From JAFDZV01 sp966128725 (GTDB lineage: Bacteria > Bacteroidota > Ignavibacteria > OLB7): a DNA stretch of 13,030 nt. A program made the position numbers and the translations under genes. The notes beneath the pieces were generated by a model, which worked only from the letters and a program-made list of their open reading frames with translations, was not told where the DNA came from and did no database searches. The stretch spans positions 1 to 13,030 of the forward strand of contig CBHYLN010000151.1 in NCBI GenBank assembly GCA_966128725.1. The letters run 5' to 3'. Positions 1 to 7,897 of this stretch are shown piece after piece; within the stretch, counting starts at the first letter, position 1, and each line of letters starts with the position of its first letter.

Positions 1-2295
1 ATACACAGCCGACTCCAGCCCCAGCATCACCGGGGCGAATTGGTCGCGGAAACTCTGCGGCTGTCTCTCCAAATACCCCCGAGTCCATTCAAGCAACGCG
101 GTCTGGCGCTCGTGCGACATCCTCGATATGTAGAACAGCATCTGGCGCCAGGCATAGGCCGCATTTTTCACGTGGATCAATCGCGCATGCCACCCGGCCG
201 TACGCACCTGCAAACGATACACCAGCCATCCGAAACAGTTCTGGGCAAGGTTCTCCAACAACGGGCGCAGTTCGTTGCCAAGCCCCAAACCACCGATCAG
301 TACGGCAAGGTTCTGCGTGGTGACAATCTGCTGCTGCTCGATAATCATCCCGTTCACCGCCGGCCTGGCCCGGGCCGGCGGCACACCGGCACGTTCGGCA
401 CAGAACGCCATCAGCGGGTTCGGCGCCTTCGAGGTACCGCCGAACAACGTACGCGGCAACGGCGGTTGCAGGCGTAGGACACGCTCATAGTCCAGATTGT
501 AGTAGGCGGCGTACACGGAGTTCAACAGCATGCTTGCGGCCTGCCAGGCGGCTTCCAGAAACTTGCCGGAGAAATCGCCCATGAAGATGTCGGTGGCCAG
601 CTCCTCCACCAACGGCAAATTCAGTCCCGCGGTTTTGGCGAGCGCCGAAAATTCACGGAGAAGTTTATTCGGGATAATTGCATGCGGAAATGATGTAATC
701 GCAAGCAAGGCAACATCGTGAAGAGCGTTCTGTGCCCGCTGCCGATGCGCGTCGTCATCGGTTCGCACAATGGCCATCGCGGCAACCCACGGCAATTCAT
801 GGATCCCCACCTGCTTCTGAAGATCCAACAGCAACAGCGACCGCCGCCGGCGAAACGCCCTGTATACGGCCGCGTACAGCCTGCGCAGAACGGGATCGGC
901 AATCCCACCGGCATTCACGTCGGCGGTCATCTGTGGCAGCAGGGTCGCCAGCACATCGGCCGAAGTGATCAGGCCGCGCCCAACCAATGCTTCCACCGAG
1001 TCGGCGCGGCAACGCTCCACCTTCCTGGCCAGGCAGTCCGGCACCGGAATGGGTTTCGCACCAGCCCAGCCCCACGCCGGATCGGGATCGATTGGCGTTG
1101 TGATGCTACCCGGATCATCCAGCCCGTCGTTATGCGCGAAGGCGTTCAGCCGCGCAACCAGAACGGCGGCAAGATCCGCGTGCGTTGGCATCGTTGCCGC
1201 ATCATACTGTTGTTGCCGCAGCAGGCGGCATCGCTCCGAACCCGGCTCGCCGCGCTTGGCCACGTACTCCGCGAGTATCAACCGGATGCGCCCAACTTCG
1301 CGGCCGGAAAGCGAGGTCGGGTTATCCACGCAGCGCTCCAAAAACCGGCGCACCTGGAAGAACTGCTTGCCCGGGTTATCGGGACGCCCGCAAAGCCTGT
1401 GCCGCGCGCGGCTTTCGTTGCACTGGCTTAGCAGCTTGGCCGCATCGGTACGCCAGTCGTCGCCGTAGCGTTGGCACGGCCAGCCACCCGCAACCCTTGT
1501 TCGGCCCGCGAGCGTCGCCGACTCGCCACCTTCGCGCTCCACAAACGGAACGGGACCGGCAACAGTCCGTAGGAACAGGGCGATCATCCGGTCGTACAAC
1601 GGTATCCATACGTGAGCCGCCTCTTTCTCCGCCAGCACACCGCGCGAAGCCTTCACATGGCCAAGCCGCATGATGGTGGTTCCCACATCCTGCAGGAACA
1701 CACGCCCGCCCACCGGTTGCGGCCGATCGGTTGGCTCGGGATAGAACCGCAGCCGCGAGAACCACGGCATAAGCAAATCCACAAGGTCCAGCGCCGCATC
1801 CGCTTGCCCGTTATCGACCAACCACAACACAACCAGCAACGCACCCTCTTCCGCGAGGGTCACCTGATACCGCCCGGCATGCAGCATCGTGCGCAGCTCG
1901 GCCATCCCCTCCTCGGTCAGGTAATATGCGTTCAACACGGCGCGGGCATCCTCCTCGGCAACACCGGGGAATCGGGCCAGCAACGAGCGTTCATGCGGCA
2001 GAAGCGGACCTTCGGCCAGCAGCGCGCCAGTAACAAAGCCGCCGGCGACAACCTCGGGCGTCACCCATGCCGGCACGCCCGCAATGGGCGTGCGTGCGCC
2101 TACCGTAAGCTTCCCGGTGCCGATCCCGGTAAGCACATCGTGCCATCGGGCGATCCGCTGCAACGCGCGTTCGCGTGTCGCCGGATCGTGGTGCGTGCTC
2201 GCTGTCGTAAAGGCGCGCGCCAGTTGGTATTCAACGTAGCCAAGATTGATACGCGGCTGCTGGAAGTTGTGGGGTTCTTCGGCGTCGTGATTCAT
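1..2295 (-). CDS. Large uncharacterised protein, 3' end beyond the window
   Basis: The frame is open without a stop from an ATG at 2295 to the left edge, giving 765 codons with the C-terminus missing. I do not recognise a named domain. The protein looks mostly alpha-helical and soluble: it has no signal peptide and no membrane segment. It contains many Trp/Arg/Leu-rich helices, an Arg run followed by leucines near residue 480, and alternating hydrophobic helices that could be a repeat-type scaffold. It begins MNHDAEEPHN, continues into a GYVEYQLARAF segment, and has a VPAWVTPEVVAGGF segment near residue 80. From memory it resembles long uncharacterised actinomycete-type proteins, but I could not check this. 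The frame stays open upstream to a TTG near 2360. No good Shine-Dalgarno precedes the ATG, so the start is uncertain by about 20-30 codons. Coding is supported by coherent protein composition over 2.3 kb; the plus-strand frames here are Arg/His/Pro-rich shadows. Confidence 0.8.
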   Translation of the reverse strand, partial: MNHDAEEPHNFQQPRINLGYVEYQLARAFTTASTHHDPATRERALQRIARWHDVLTGIGTGKLTVGARTPIAGVPAWVTPEVVAGGFVTGALLAEGPLLPHERSLLARFPGVAEEDARAVLNAYYLTEEGMAELRTMLHAGRYQVTLAEEGALLVVLWLVDNGQADAALDLVDLLMPWFSRLRFYPEPTDRPQPVGGRVFLQDVGTTIMRLGHVKASRGVLAEKEAAHVWIPLYDRMIALFLRTVAGPVPFVEREGGESATLAGRTRVAGGWPCQRYGDDWRTDAAKLLSQCNESRARHRLCGRPDNPGKQFFQVRRFLERCVDNPTSLSGREVGRIRLILAEYVAKRGEPGSERCRLLRQQQYDAATMPTHADLAAVLVARLNAFAHNDGLDDPGSITTPIDPDPAWGWAGAKPIPVPDCLARKVERCRADSVEALVGRGLITSADVLATLLPQMTADVNAGGIADPVLRRLYAAVYRAFRRRRSLLLLDLQKQVGIHELPWVAAMAIVRTDDDAHRQRAQNALHDVALLAITSFPHAIIPNKLLREFSALAKTAGLNLPLVEELATDIFMGDFSGKFLEAAWQAASMLLNSVYAAYYNLDYERVLRLQPPLPRTLFGGTSKAPNPLMAFCAERAGVPPARARPAVNGMIIEQQQIVTTQNLAVLIGGLGLGNELRPLLENLAQNCFGWLVYRLQVRTAGWHARLIHVKNAAYAWRQMLFYISRMSHERQTALLEWTRGYLERQPQSFRDQFAPVMLGLESAVY

Positions 2296-2487
2296 GATGA
2301 TGCGGAATTGGATGGGCCGCCCGCGATGCTGGCTATGGCCCGCATGGCGCTGCGGAAATCGCGCCAAAGGTAGTGAAGCGCCGATTCTTAACCACGGCCA
2401 ATGCAGGGATGAATGTGGTGTGTGGTGAGCGTTGGAACTGTACACAGGAGGGTACTATTCCATGGGTCGTTTATGCCTCATTCACCG

Positions 2488-2511
2488 GCCGATCAAATAG
2501 CCATCAAATAG
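2488..2511. repeat. Imperfect direct repeat, copy 1 (ATCAAATRG pair)
   Basis: This 24-bp segment matches 2583-2606 at 21 of 24 positions. Each copy contains two 9-mers of the type ATCAAATRG spaced 11 bp apart, at 2492 and 2503 here. Weaker matching extends to the left of both copies (TATGC...TTC). The spacing suggests an operator or protein-binding array, but this is inferred from the pattern alone. Confidence 0.5.
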
Positions 2512-2582
2512 GCACAGCTTCAGAAGCGCCGAAACTGACGCGAAATTGGGCAATTTTGCGCAACAGCTGCCTATGCGATTCC

Positions 2583-2606
2583 GCCGATCAAATGGCCGTC
2601 AAACAG
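2583..2606. repeat. Imperfect direct repeat, copy 2
   Basis: This is the second copy, starting 95 bp after the first. It differs from copy 1 by three transitions. Its two 9-mers start at 2587 and 2598. Its right half overlaps the GGCCGT/ACGGCC inverted repeat. Confidence 0.5.
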
Positions 2607-2654
2607 AACGGCCTCCAAACACTTGTTGAGAATCACACCGATCAGGGCATGGAA

Positions 2655-4121
2655 TCACGCCCAGAAAGGTACGTACTTGGCATGCCGTTTTCCCTGATCG
2701 GGAGCATGTGGCTTGATCAACCCGTCATCCATTGTATCACGGATGATTCTGGAGGCTGTTGCAAGGTTCCGTTGAGCGATTCCAAACCGGTCACGCAGGC
2801 TCGTATTGGTCATCTCCTCTCTCCCCACGTATCGCAGGCAGGCATGCAGGTAGCAGGCACGCACCTTGTCAGCTTTGTCCATCTTGCGCAAGGGTTTATG
2901 TGCGAACAGAATCGCCCGTGTGAAGCCATCTCCGGTTTCGAAGACAGGAGCTGGCAACTGGTGTAGTTCCGTTTGAAACACGACCTTGTCGATGCCGCTG
3001 CCTCGCTCCTCGCAAATTCGAACGCGCCGCATGAACGATGCAAGGGCGTCGTTGCGTGATCGTGGTGGGCTGTCCAGAAAACGCTCGGTCTTCACAAGCG
3101 GAATCCCAGGATTGGTGATTTCCATCCTGTCATCAAAGATTTCGATCATCGGTCCCGCCCCGGTTATACCGAAGTCCTGATGGATCAGTGCGTTAGCAAC
3201 CAGTTCGCGAATTGCAAGTTCAGGGAACATCGGCACCTCCGTGCGCAACGCCCTGCCAATTACCTCATTGCGAGGTAGAATCATGTTGATGTAATCGATC
3301 AATTCCTCAAATCCCGCTGCATAGCCCCTTGCACCCGGCAACTCTCGCACCGTCTGCAGGCGATCACGCCCCTTATAAATGATTAGCCGAACGGCCTTGC
3401 GCTCCAATCCCTTGAAGCTCTTCAATTGTTTGGCAAACAAGATCGCGCCGAGGTTTTGGATGTCCCACCCACCCGCAGCACATGGTGCGATCATTCGATC
3501 CTGATCAAGCCGATCCATGATACTGCCTGCATCAGTTGGAATAGGAAGCCCAAGAAGCTCAAAGTATTTCTGGCAGTCCAGGAGCGCAATTACTTCCGCC
3601 TCGCTTGCCCGCTCCCAGGCAATCTGTTCCTCGTAGGGACTGGATTGGAACACTAGCCACAGCGCCTGCTCAACTTTCGGATGATCCTTAAGCGGCTTTG
3701 AATACGAACCGATGTTGATATACTCCACCCCTGAAAAACGCACCGGCTTCCCCGAAGCGCGCGGAATCTCTAGCAGGACGACGTTACGTCCATCCAGATC
3801 AATCTCGTAAAATCGCAGATAGAGCCTTGGCTCCAGCAGACGTGTAAGCCAGTTAATCAGATCCTCGTTCCCCTTCTTAGCTAACGTCGGTTTGAATGTC
3901 GTTCCAACGACAGCATGAGTTTCATTCTCGACGCCCCACACTAGGTACGCATTCGCCTTGCCATCGAGCGCAGCCGAGTTACTGAGTGACGAAACGTTTT
4001 TTCCTATCTCATCAGGATTGGTGTTGTTGACCTTGAATTCCAGCCAAGACGTTTCAGCTGGTTGCTTTATAAGTTCTTGGATCAAGCCTTGCAAATACTC
4101 CGCACTTCGAATCGCATCCAT
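2655..4121 (-). CDS. AlbA_2 (Schlafen-like) DNA-binding and RecG-C-type HATPase protein
   Basis: A 488-aa cytoplasmic protein of the 'putative transcriptional regulator / ATP-binding protein' type. An N-terminal AlbA_2 domain (PF04326) covers about residues 15-140, with the hallmark ETSWLEFK at 23-30 and a GKNVSSLSNS...YLVWGVEN segment at 40-66. A HATPase_c_4 domain (PF13749, named from RecG C-terminal similarity) covers about 295-405, with the N-box-like RELVANALIHQDF at 305-317, a DDRMEITNPG strand at 330-339 and ERGSGIDKV at 372-380. The last 70 residues look like a winged helix. Proteins of this make-up are annotated as regulators and recur in defence islands and near mobile elements; the biochemical role is poorly defined. 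The ATG at 4121 is preceded by a GGGGG run about 6 bases upstream. The gene is lower in GC than the amine oxidase beside it. It stands alone, with about 350-bp spacers on both sides. Confidence 0.88.
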   Translation of the reverse strand: MDAIRSAEYLQGLIQELIKQPAETSWLEFKVNNTNPDEIGKNVSSLSNSAALDGKANAYLVWGVENETHAVVGTTFKPTLAKKGNEDLINWLTRLLEPRLYLRFYEIDLDGRNVVLLEIPRASGKPVRFSGVEYINIGSYSKPLKDHPKVEQALWLVFQSSPYEEQIAWERASEAEVIALLDCQKYFELLGLPIPTDAGSIMDRLDQDRMIAPCAAGGWDIQNLGAILFAKQLKSFKGLERKAVRLIIYKGRDRLQTVRELPGARGYAAGFEELIDYINMILPRNEVIGRALRTEVPMFPELAIRELVANALIHQDFGITGAGPMIEIFDDRMEITNPGIPLVKTERFLDSPPRSRNDALASFMRRVRICEERGSGIDKVVFQTELHQLPAPVFETGDGFTRAILFAHKPLRKMDKADKVRACYLHACLRYVGREEMTNTSLRDRFGIAQRNLATASRIIRDTMDDGLIKPHAPDQGKRHAKYVPFWA

Positions 4122-4467
4122 GCATGCCCCCGAAACACTGTAACGTAGAAGTGAAATGACACACAGCTAACCACCATCAACAACATGATAGACCATCTGC
4201 AACAGCACCCTCTGTAACACCGAGGGTCGCACAACTCAGAAACGTGTTCGTTGAGATATTCAATAATCGATGGTCAGTGAGGACCAAATATGCCAGAAGC
4301 TGCTGGACAACACAGCAGGGTGTGGCCCTCACATGACATCATTCTGAGTGCAGCCGAGCATACGTTGACCCATCGCCAATAATGCAATGATGAAATGGCC
4401 AACCCTCAGCGGCGCGGAACTACCGCGCCGCTGATCAACAACAGACAGCCTCCCCGGCAACGCGCCG
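4122..4467. other. Spacer between the amine oxidase and the AlbA_2-type gene
   Basis: This AT-richer spacer serves as the 5' region of the AlbA_2-type gene and the 3' region of the amine oxidase. It contains a nested inverted repeat. The outer 9-bp arms are at 4277-4285 and 4324-4332 with one mismatch that could pair as G-U; the inner arms CTGCTG/CAGCAG are at 4300-4305 and 4313-4318. It also holds the strong hairpin at 4406-4434. I see no RNA gene or coding sequence here. Confidence 0.5.
4406..4434 (-). terminator. 12-bp perfect hairpin after the amine oxidase gene
   Basis: A perfect inverted repeat with arms TCAGCGGCGCGG and CCGCGCCGCTGA and a 5-base loop begins 33 bases past the amine oxidase stop. 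Position and stability fit a transcription terminator or a 3'-end stabilising hairpin. No T-run follows on the minus strand, so factor-independent termination is uncertain. Confidence 0.6.
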
Positions 4468-6318
4468 TTACAGGCTTTCCACCATGAGCCTCGTATCCGG
4501 CAGGACGCTCAGGAACGGCACCTTGCGATCGGGCCGGACCAGGCGGCTGATCGCGTTCAGCGCCGAGGCGATGGCCCCTTCCTGCCAGCCGGGAAGCGAC
4601 GATACCTGATCGCCGACGATGAAGAACGTGGGCGCCGTCGCCCCGTCCACACCCGTCCCCTGCACGATGTGGTTGTAGTGGTGCACGCTCTCGCGCACGT
4701 TGTGCCACTGCGCCCACCCGCCCTTGATGTGGGCCATGTTCTGCCACGCGATCGTCACGCCGTGCTTCAGGCCCTCGGCGAACTCCGCGCCAAACCGCGC
4801 CGCGCCCTGGCGCGCGGTGTACAGGCGTTCATCCACGCTCATGTGCCCGAACCGGGCGGCGTTGTCGGCGAAATTGTAGGTGCCGGTGAGCACGCCCAGG
4901 CGGTCGTGGTAGGCGGTGGAGGGATACCAGATCTGCGTGATGGGGTCGTCGGTCCAGGAGATGCCGCCGTAGATGGGCACAACCCCGACCTCGGCGTCGT
5001 CCACGGTGAGCACGTCGCTCCCCTCGTCATCCCTGTGCTTGGTGATCGGCCGCCCCTGCCACAGCGAGCGATCGGCCTGCCAGCCTACCTTGGTGGTCAC
5101 GGCCAGGAAACGCGCGGTTTCGTCCGGGTTGGCCTGCGCCTCGTACACGGCATGCAGGGCCTCCTTGAACTCCGGCGCAAACCCGTTGGGCTGATCGGGC
5201 GCCTGCAGCCGCTGCGACAGCGCGCGCTCCAGGAACGGGATCGCCAGGTTGCTGAAGCAATAGTCGGCGCGGAACGGCTCGGCGTGCCCCTCGGCCGTGA
5301 TAACGTACTGCCCGGCCGTGTCGTCGTAGTCGATGCTCGTCACGGGGCTGTTCAGGTGGATCACCCCGCCCAGCATCGCAACCTGCTGCGCGAACGCGCG
5401 CTGCACCTGGTCCATCCCGCCAACCGGCTGGAACAGTGTGGGCTGCCAGAGGAAATCGACCGGCTGGTAGAACCGGGTCTTCTTCCAGTATTCCGATTCC
5501 AGCAGCCGATCAAGGCCGATTGCCTCCGCGATCACGCCGGGGCGCACGCCCGGCAACACGTCGAAGCCGGCGCGGTCGGAGGCGTCAATGTTGTCGTCCT
5601 GACCGGGCTCGGCCGTGCCCACCACGTAGCGGCCGTCGGCCGTGAGATCGCCGAAGGTCACCATCAAGGAGCGGAGTTGCTCCACGCGGACCGGATCGTT
5701 CCCGGCGTCGCCCAGCAATTCCCCGGCATGCTGGTACACCATCTGCGCAATCCACCCGCGGGTATTGTGCGTCAGTTGGCGGTTCACCACCGGGCCGTCA
5801 CCGGTTGGGCCGCCGGTCATCTGCGTCATGTTCGACTCGCTGGCCATCACGTACACCTCCACCTCCACCCCGAACCGGCGCAGGTAATCCAGCAGCCGCT
5901 TGTGGCTGGACGGGATCCGGCCAGGCCCGGCGTTGAGATAGGGTTCGTGGTCGCCCACGGGGCGCTCGAACCGCACCACCTGCGGCTCGCCGGGAGCGCT
6001 GTACAGATCGCTGTTCACGTCCTCGGTAAGCGTATCGCCGGTGCGCAGCGTAAGGCAGCGCCCGCCGGTGCGGTCGCGCGCCTCAAGCACCGTTACCGTG
6101 ATCGCGCTGTTGCGCGCCAGCAGCTCGTACGCCGTGGTCAGCCCGCCCACGCCGGAGCCGATCACCACCACGTGTTTTCCGTTCAGGCTGTCGCGTTCGA
6201 TGATGTACGGATCGTACGCCACCTTCATGGACTCGTTGGCGGCGCTATCGAGCGCGGCCCACGCGCGGGCGGATCGGTTATGCAGCAAATACTCGCGACG
6301 ACTCATCAACTGTGACAT
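4468..6318 (-). CDS. Flavin-dependent amine / L-amino-acid oxidase family protein
   Basis: A 616-aa FAD enzyme of the flavin amine oxidase family (PF01593). The Rossmann dinucleotide-binding motif GSGVGG lies at 54-59, followed by the LEARDRTGGR segment at 78-87 that binds the FAD adenosine part. GPGRIPSSH at 131-139 corresponds to the GxxR motif of L-amino-acid oxidases, where the Arg holds the substrate carboxylate; this points to an amino-acid-like substrate. GDQVSSLPGWQEGAIASA at 569-586 is the C-terminal FAD-contacting motif. Family members oxidise an amine to an imine with release of hydrogen peroxide. The specific substrate cannot be told. There is no signal peptide, so it is probably cytoplasmic. 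The ATG at 6318 follows AAGGGG by about 8 bases; an in-frame ATG at 6306 is an alternative. High-GC codon use and full length suggest an intact chromosomal gene. No pathway partners are adjacent. Confidence 0.92.
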   Translation of the reverse strand: MSQLMSRREYLLHNRSARAWAALDSAANESMKVAYDPYIIERDSLNGKHVVVIGSGVGGLTTAYELLARNSAITVTVLEARDRTGGRCLTLRTGDTLTEDVNSDLYSAPGEPQVVRFERPVGDHEPYLNAGPGRIPSSHKRLLDYLRRFGVEVEVYVMASESNMTQMTGGPTGDGPVVNRQLTHNTRGWIAQMVYQHAGELLGDAGNDPVRVEQLRSLMVTFGDLTADGRYVVGTAEPGQDDNIDASDRAGFDVLPGVRPGVIAEAIGLDRLLESEYWKKTRFYQPVDFLWQPTLFQPVGGMDQVQRAFAQQVAMLGGVIHLNSPVTSIDYDDTAGQYVITAEGHAEPFRADYCFSNLAIPFLERALSQRLQAPDQPNGFAPEFKEALHAVYEAQANPDETARFLAVTTKVGWQADRSLWQGRPITKHRDDEGSDVLTVDDAEVGVVPIYGGISWTDDPITQIWYPSTAYHDRLGVLTGTYNFADNAARFGHMSVDERLYTARQGAARFGAEFAEGLKHGVTIAWQNMAHIKGGWAQWHNVRESVHHYNHIVQGTGVDGATAPTFFIVGDQVSSLPGWQEGAIASALNAISRLVRPDRKVPFLSVLPDTRLMVESL

Positions 6319-6599
6319 ATGCAGGACCCCTTGGGTATGGATGATTAGGCGTGTGGGGGAGGGGAGTATGCGCCATTCGGCAGCGTGCGCAACATACCAT
6401 CCCGCAACGCGCGGCGAGTACTCAACAATTACTCAGCGGGGGTGGTGGTGGCGCGTGCGTGGTTGTTCAGGGATGGGGGGGTGGGGTACTGGCTGCTCAG
6501 GTTGGGGGTGAGGGTAACGTGGAGGTAACAGATTTGATAGTGACGAATCTCAAACTTGATTTTAGCGGAAGCGGAAGGCTCTGCGAAGTTGCGTGTGCG
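6319..6599. other. G-rich spacer upstream of the amine oxidase
   Basis: This 281-bp spacer forms the 5' region of the amine oxidase and the 3' region of the 322-aa gene. Positions 6438-6514 are strongly G-rich on the plus strand (template for the oxidase) and include a four-tract quadruplex motif. From about 6520 composition becomes AT-richer, marking a boundary with the accessory block on the right. No gene or clear promoter is seen. Confidence 0.5.
6470..6486 (+). other. Candidate G-quadruplex motif
   Basis: The plus strand carries GGGATGGGGGGGTGGGG, which satisfies a four-tract pattern (GGG, loop AT, GGG, loop G, GGG, loop T, GGGG). It lies about 150 bp upstream of the amine oxidase start. 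The motif is seen directly; any effect on transcription is inference. Confidence 0.5.
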
Positions 6600-7568
6600 T
6601 CAATTAGCTCCACTCCCCTGTTGATGTATCGTTGCGTCTACAGGCATTTCCATCTCGAAGCCTAAGCAGAGCCCTGCCCTCGTGACAACATCGGCGACCG
6701 CGTTCCAGGTATTCCGGGCCTCATCGAGATCAACAAGCAAACGCGTCGATATCCCCTGCGTCTTGTCGGGACTGATGAAGGGCAACGCATTGGTGTACTC
6801 GATCGTCGGCCGCACAAAGCCGTCCGGCGCTTCCAACCTCGTCAGACAAGGGACGTAACTAAACATTCCGTGGACTGGTCGCTCGAACGTGGCACCGATG
6901 TAGAGCTTCACAGGTTCTTCGCGCCCGGGCAACGGATCAGGATTTAGATAGTCGAGCGTCACACGGTGGTAGATCGTTGGAGTGCGACGCTCGATGAGTT
7001 CGCGATCTTCCGGCCACCGCAGATAGTCCGCAACCACAAACACCGTATCCAGCACGAACTCATGACTTCGCCGTGAGCCGAAGAGTATCACTGAGCCACG
7101 CTCAAGATTGCGCATTGCCGGGAACGCCTCTTGATGACAGCACACGTAGTAAAACTCGCAACCGAACACAAATGGGTCGGTGTTCATGCAGTCACAGTTT
7201 CCGGAGGAGGATGGCCCAATCAGACGATTCCACTCATTGTTGTCGTAGGCAAACACAGGGTGGTGAATGTGCCGCGCCCCATGCCGGACATACTCGGCGA
7301 CAGGGTCAGCCAGCGAAGGTGGCTCCCATTCGCCCCAGAAGCCGATGGCAGAACGTTCGGGTCGTGCGCCTACCGACCGAACCAGTCGGGCGTTCGCGTT
7401 CATGAACTTCCGATGATGGTCGGCGCTGGTGTTCCACGGCGTATAGCCTGTTGCCGGAGGCAGTACGTCGGAAACGCGAGAGTACCATGCCGGCGTACCT
7501 TCGAAGTAGGGCGGCTGGGTGCCGCCATGTAGGAATTGGACGGCACGGAGGAATCGAGGATTACTCAT
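6600..7568 (-). CDS. Uncharacterised 322-aa protein with a cysteine cluster
   Basis: I do not recognise this protein with confidence. It is a soluble alpha/beta-looking protein without signal peptide or membrane segment. Features: VQFLHGGTQPPYFEGTPAW near 10-28; IGFWGEWEPPS at 75-85, rich in conserved-type Trp/Glu; HHPVFAYDNNEW at 102-113; a cluster C125, C127, C137, C143, C144, H145 around the NTDPFVFG stretch (129-136); and paired strands GSVILFGS (158-165) and FVLDTVFVV (171-179). The GSVILFGS/FVLDTVFVV pair recalls small-domain folds of PUA/EVE or nucleotide-modification-associated proteins, but this is a weak impression. The gene follows the HerA ATPase on the same strand, with an IS5-type remnant between them, so it may be the ATPase's partner or effector. 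The ATG at 7568 has no clear Shine-Dalgarno. The start lies 27 bases past the remnant's stop. Confidence 0.75.
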   Translation of the reverse strand: MSNPRFLRAVQFLHGGTQPPYFEGTPAWYSRVSDVLPPATGYTPWNTSADHHRKFMNANARLVRSVGARPERSAIGFWGEWEPPSLADPVAEYVRHGARHIHHPVFAYDNNEWNRLIGPSSSGNCDCMNTDPFVFGCEFYYVCCHQEAFPAMRNLERGSVILFGSRRSHEFVLDTVFVVADYLRWPEDRELIERRTPTIYHRVTLDYLNPDPLPGREEPVKLYIGATFERPVHGMFSYVPCLTRLEAPDGFVRPTIEYTNALPFISPDKTQGISTRLLVDLDEARNTWNAVADVVTRAGLCLGFEMEMPVDATIHQQGSGAN

Positions 7569-7595
7569 TCGGAAGACAAATGGTTGTTTCCTTGT

Positions 7596-7784
7596 TCAGC
7601 GATTGAAGCGACGGTAGATGTTCAGTGACAAACCGAGGTGCTCGAGCAAACTACGCAAAATGGCTCCTGCATTGAACACCCAGACGATGCCATTGATGAC
7701 GGTACGATGCTCCGTCCACCGACGGCCACGGCCACTACTTTTCGGCAACAGCGGCTCAAGTTCGACCCACTGTTTATCCCTCAT
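7596..7784 (-). pseudogene. Truncated IS5-type transposase (DUF4096 N-terminal domain)
   Basis: These 62 codons match the N-terminal DUF4096 region of IS5-family transposases: a DKQWVELEPLLPK opening, then GRGRRWTEHRTVINGIVWVF and a terminal YRRFNR. In intact relatives this last motif is followed by Trp; here a TGA takes its place, as a G-to-A change of TGG would give. No catalytic DDE residues remain, so it cannot transpose by itself. The ORF is open but is only a fragment of a roughly 250-residue protein. Confidence 0.75.
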
Positions 7785-7851
7785 CTTGTGGCGTTTCGTT
7801 TGCAGATCCTCTCCCGAATCTGCAAAGATATCTCGCTATCGATTTGTCAGG
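7596..7851 (-). mobile_element. IS5-family insertion sequence remnant (5' part)
   Basis: This is the 5' end of an IS5-type element. It comprises the upstream non-coding end (about 7785-7851) and the first 62 codons of transposase. The non-coding end aligns with the end of the second remnant at 9905-9970, including CTCATCTTGTG before the start codon and a CTATYGATTTGYCA block at the outer edge. Similarity stops at about 7851, which I take as the element boundary. The 3' part of the transposase and the other terminus are missing. Positions 7807-7830 carry an inverted repeat with arms TGCAGAT/ATCTGCA. Confidence 0.65.
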
Positions 7852-7897
7852 CGTCGCCTAGTAAACATGATTGCATAAATGCCGTGGCAACAGCACT

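Larger units (their letters stand above)
2296..2654. other. Spacer upstream of the 765-codon gene
   Basis: These 359 bases lie between the AlbA_2-type gene and the start of the large minus-strand gene and should carry the latter's promoter. I cannot pick a convincing -35/-10 pair. The spacer contains an imperfect direct duplication (2488-2511 and 2583-2606). On the plus strand it also has a strong AGGAGGG (2446-2452) set 9 bases before a 12-codon ORF (2462-2500). A 6-bp inverted repeat with arms GGCCGT/ACGGCC (2594-2599 and 2608-2613) sits about 42 bases past the AlbA_2-type stop. It could be a weak terminator, but no T-run follows. Confidence 0.5.

Noticed and set aside
40..2373. Several plus-strand frames of 130-250 codons
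   Set aside because: All oppose the 765-codon minus frame. Their composition is Arg/His/Pro/Ala-rich, and they are mutually overlapping without ribosome sites.
2373..2966. 197-codon plus-strand frame over the spacer and the 3' end of the AlbA_2-type gene
   Set aside because: Half of it is antisense to the AlbA_2-type C-terminus, with no family resemblance and no ribosome site at its start. Some coding content in the spacer half cannot be fully excluded.
4669..6315. 548-codon open frame on the plus strand
   Set aside because: It is exactly antisense to the amine oxidase, which has clear FAD motifs. The product is His/Arg/Val-rich without domain pattern, as expected from the mirror frame of GC-rich codons.
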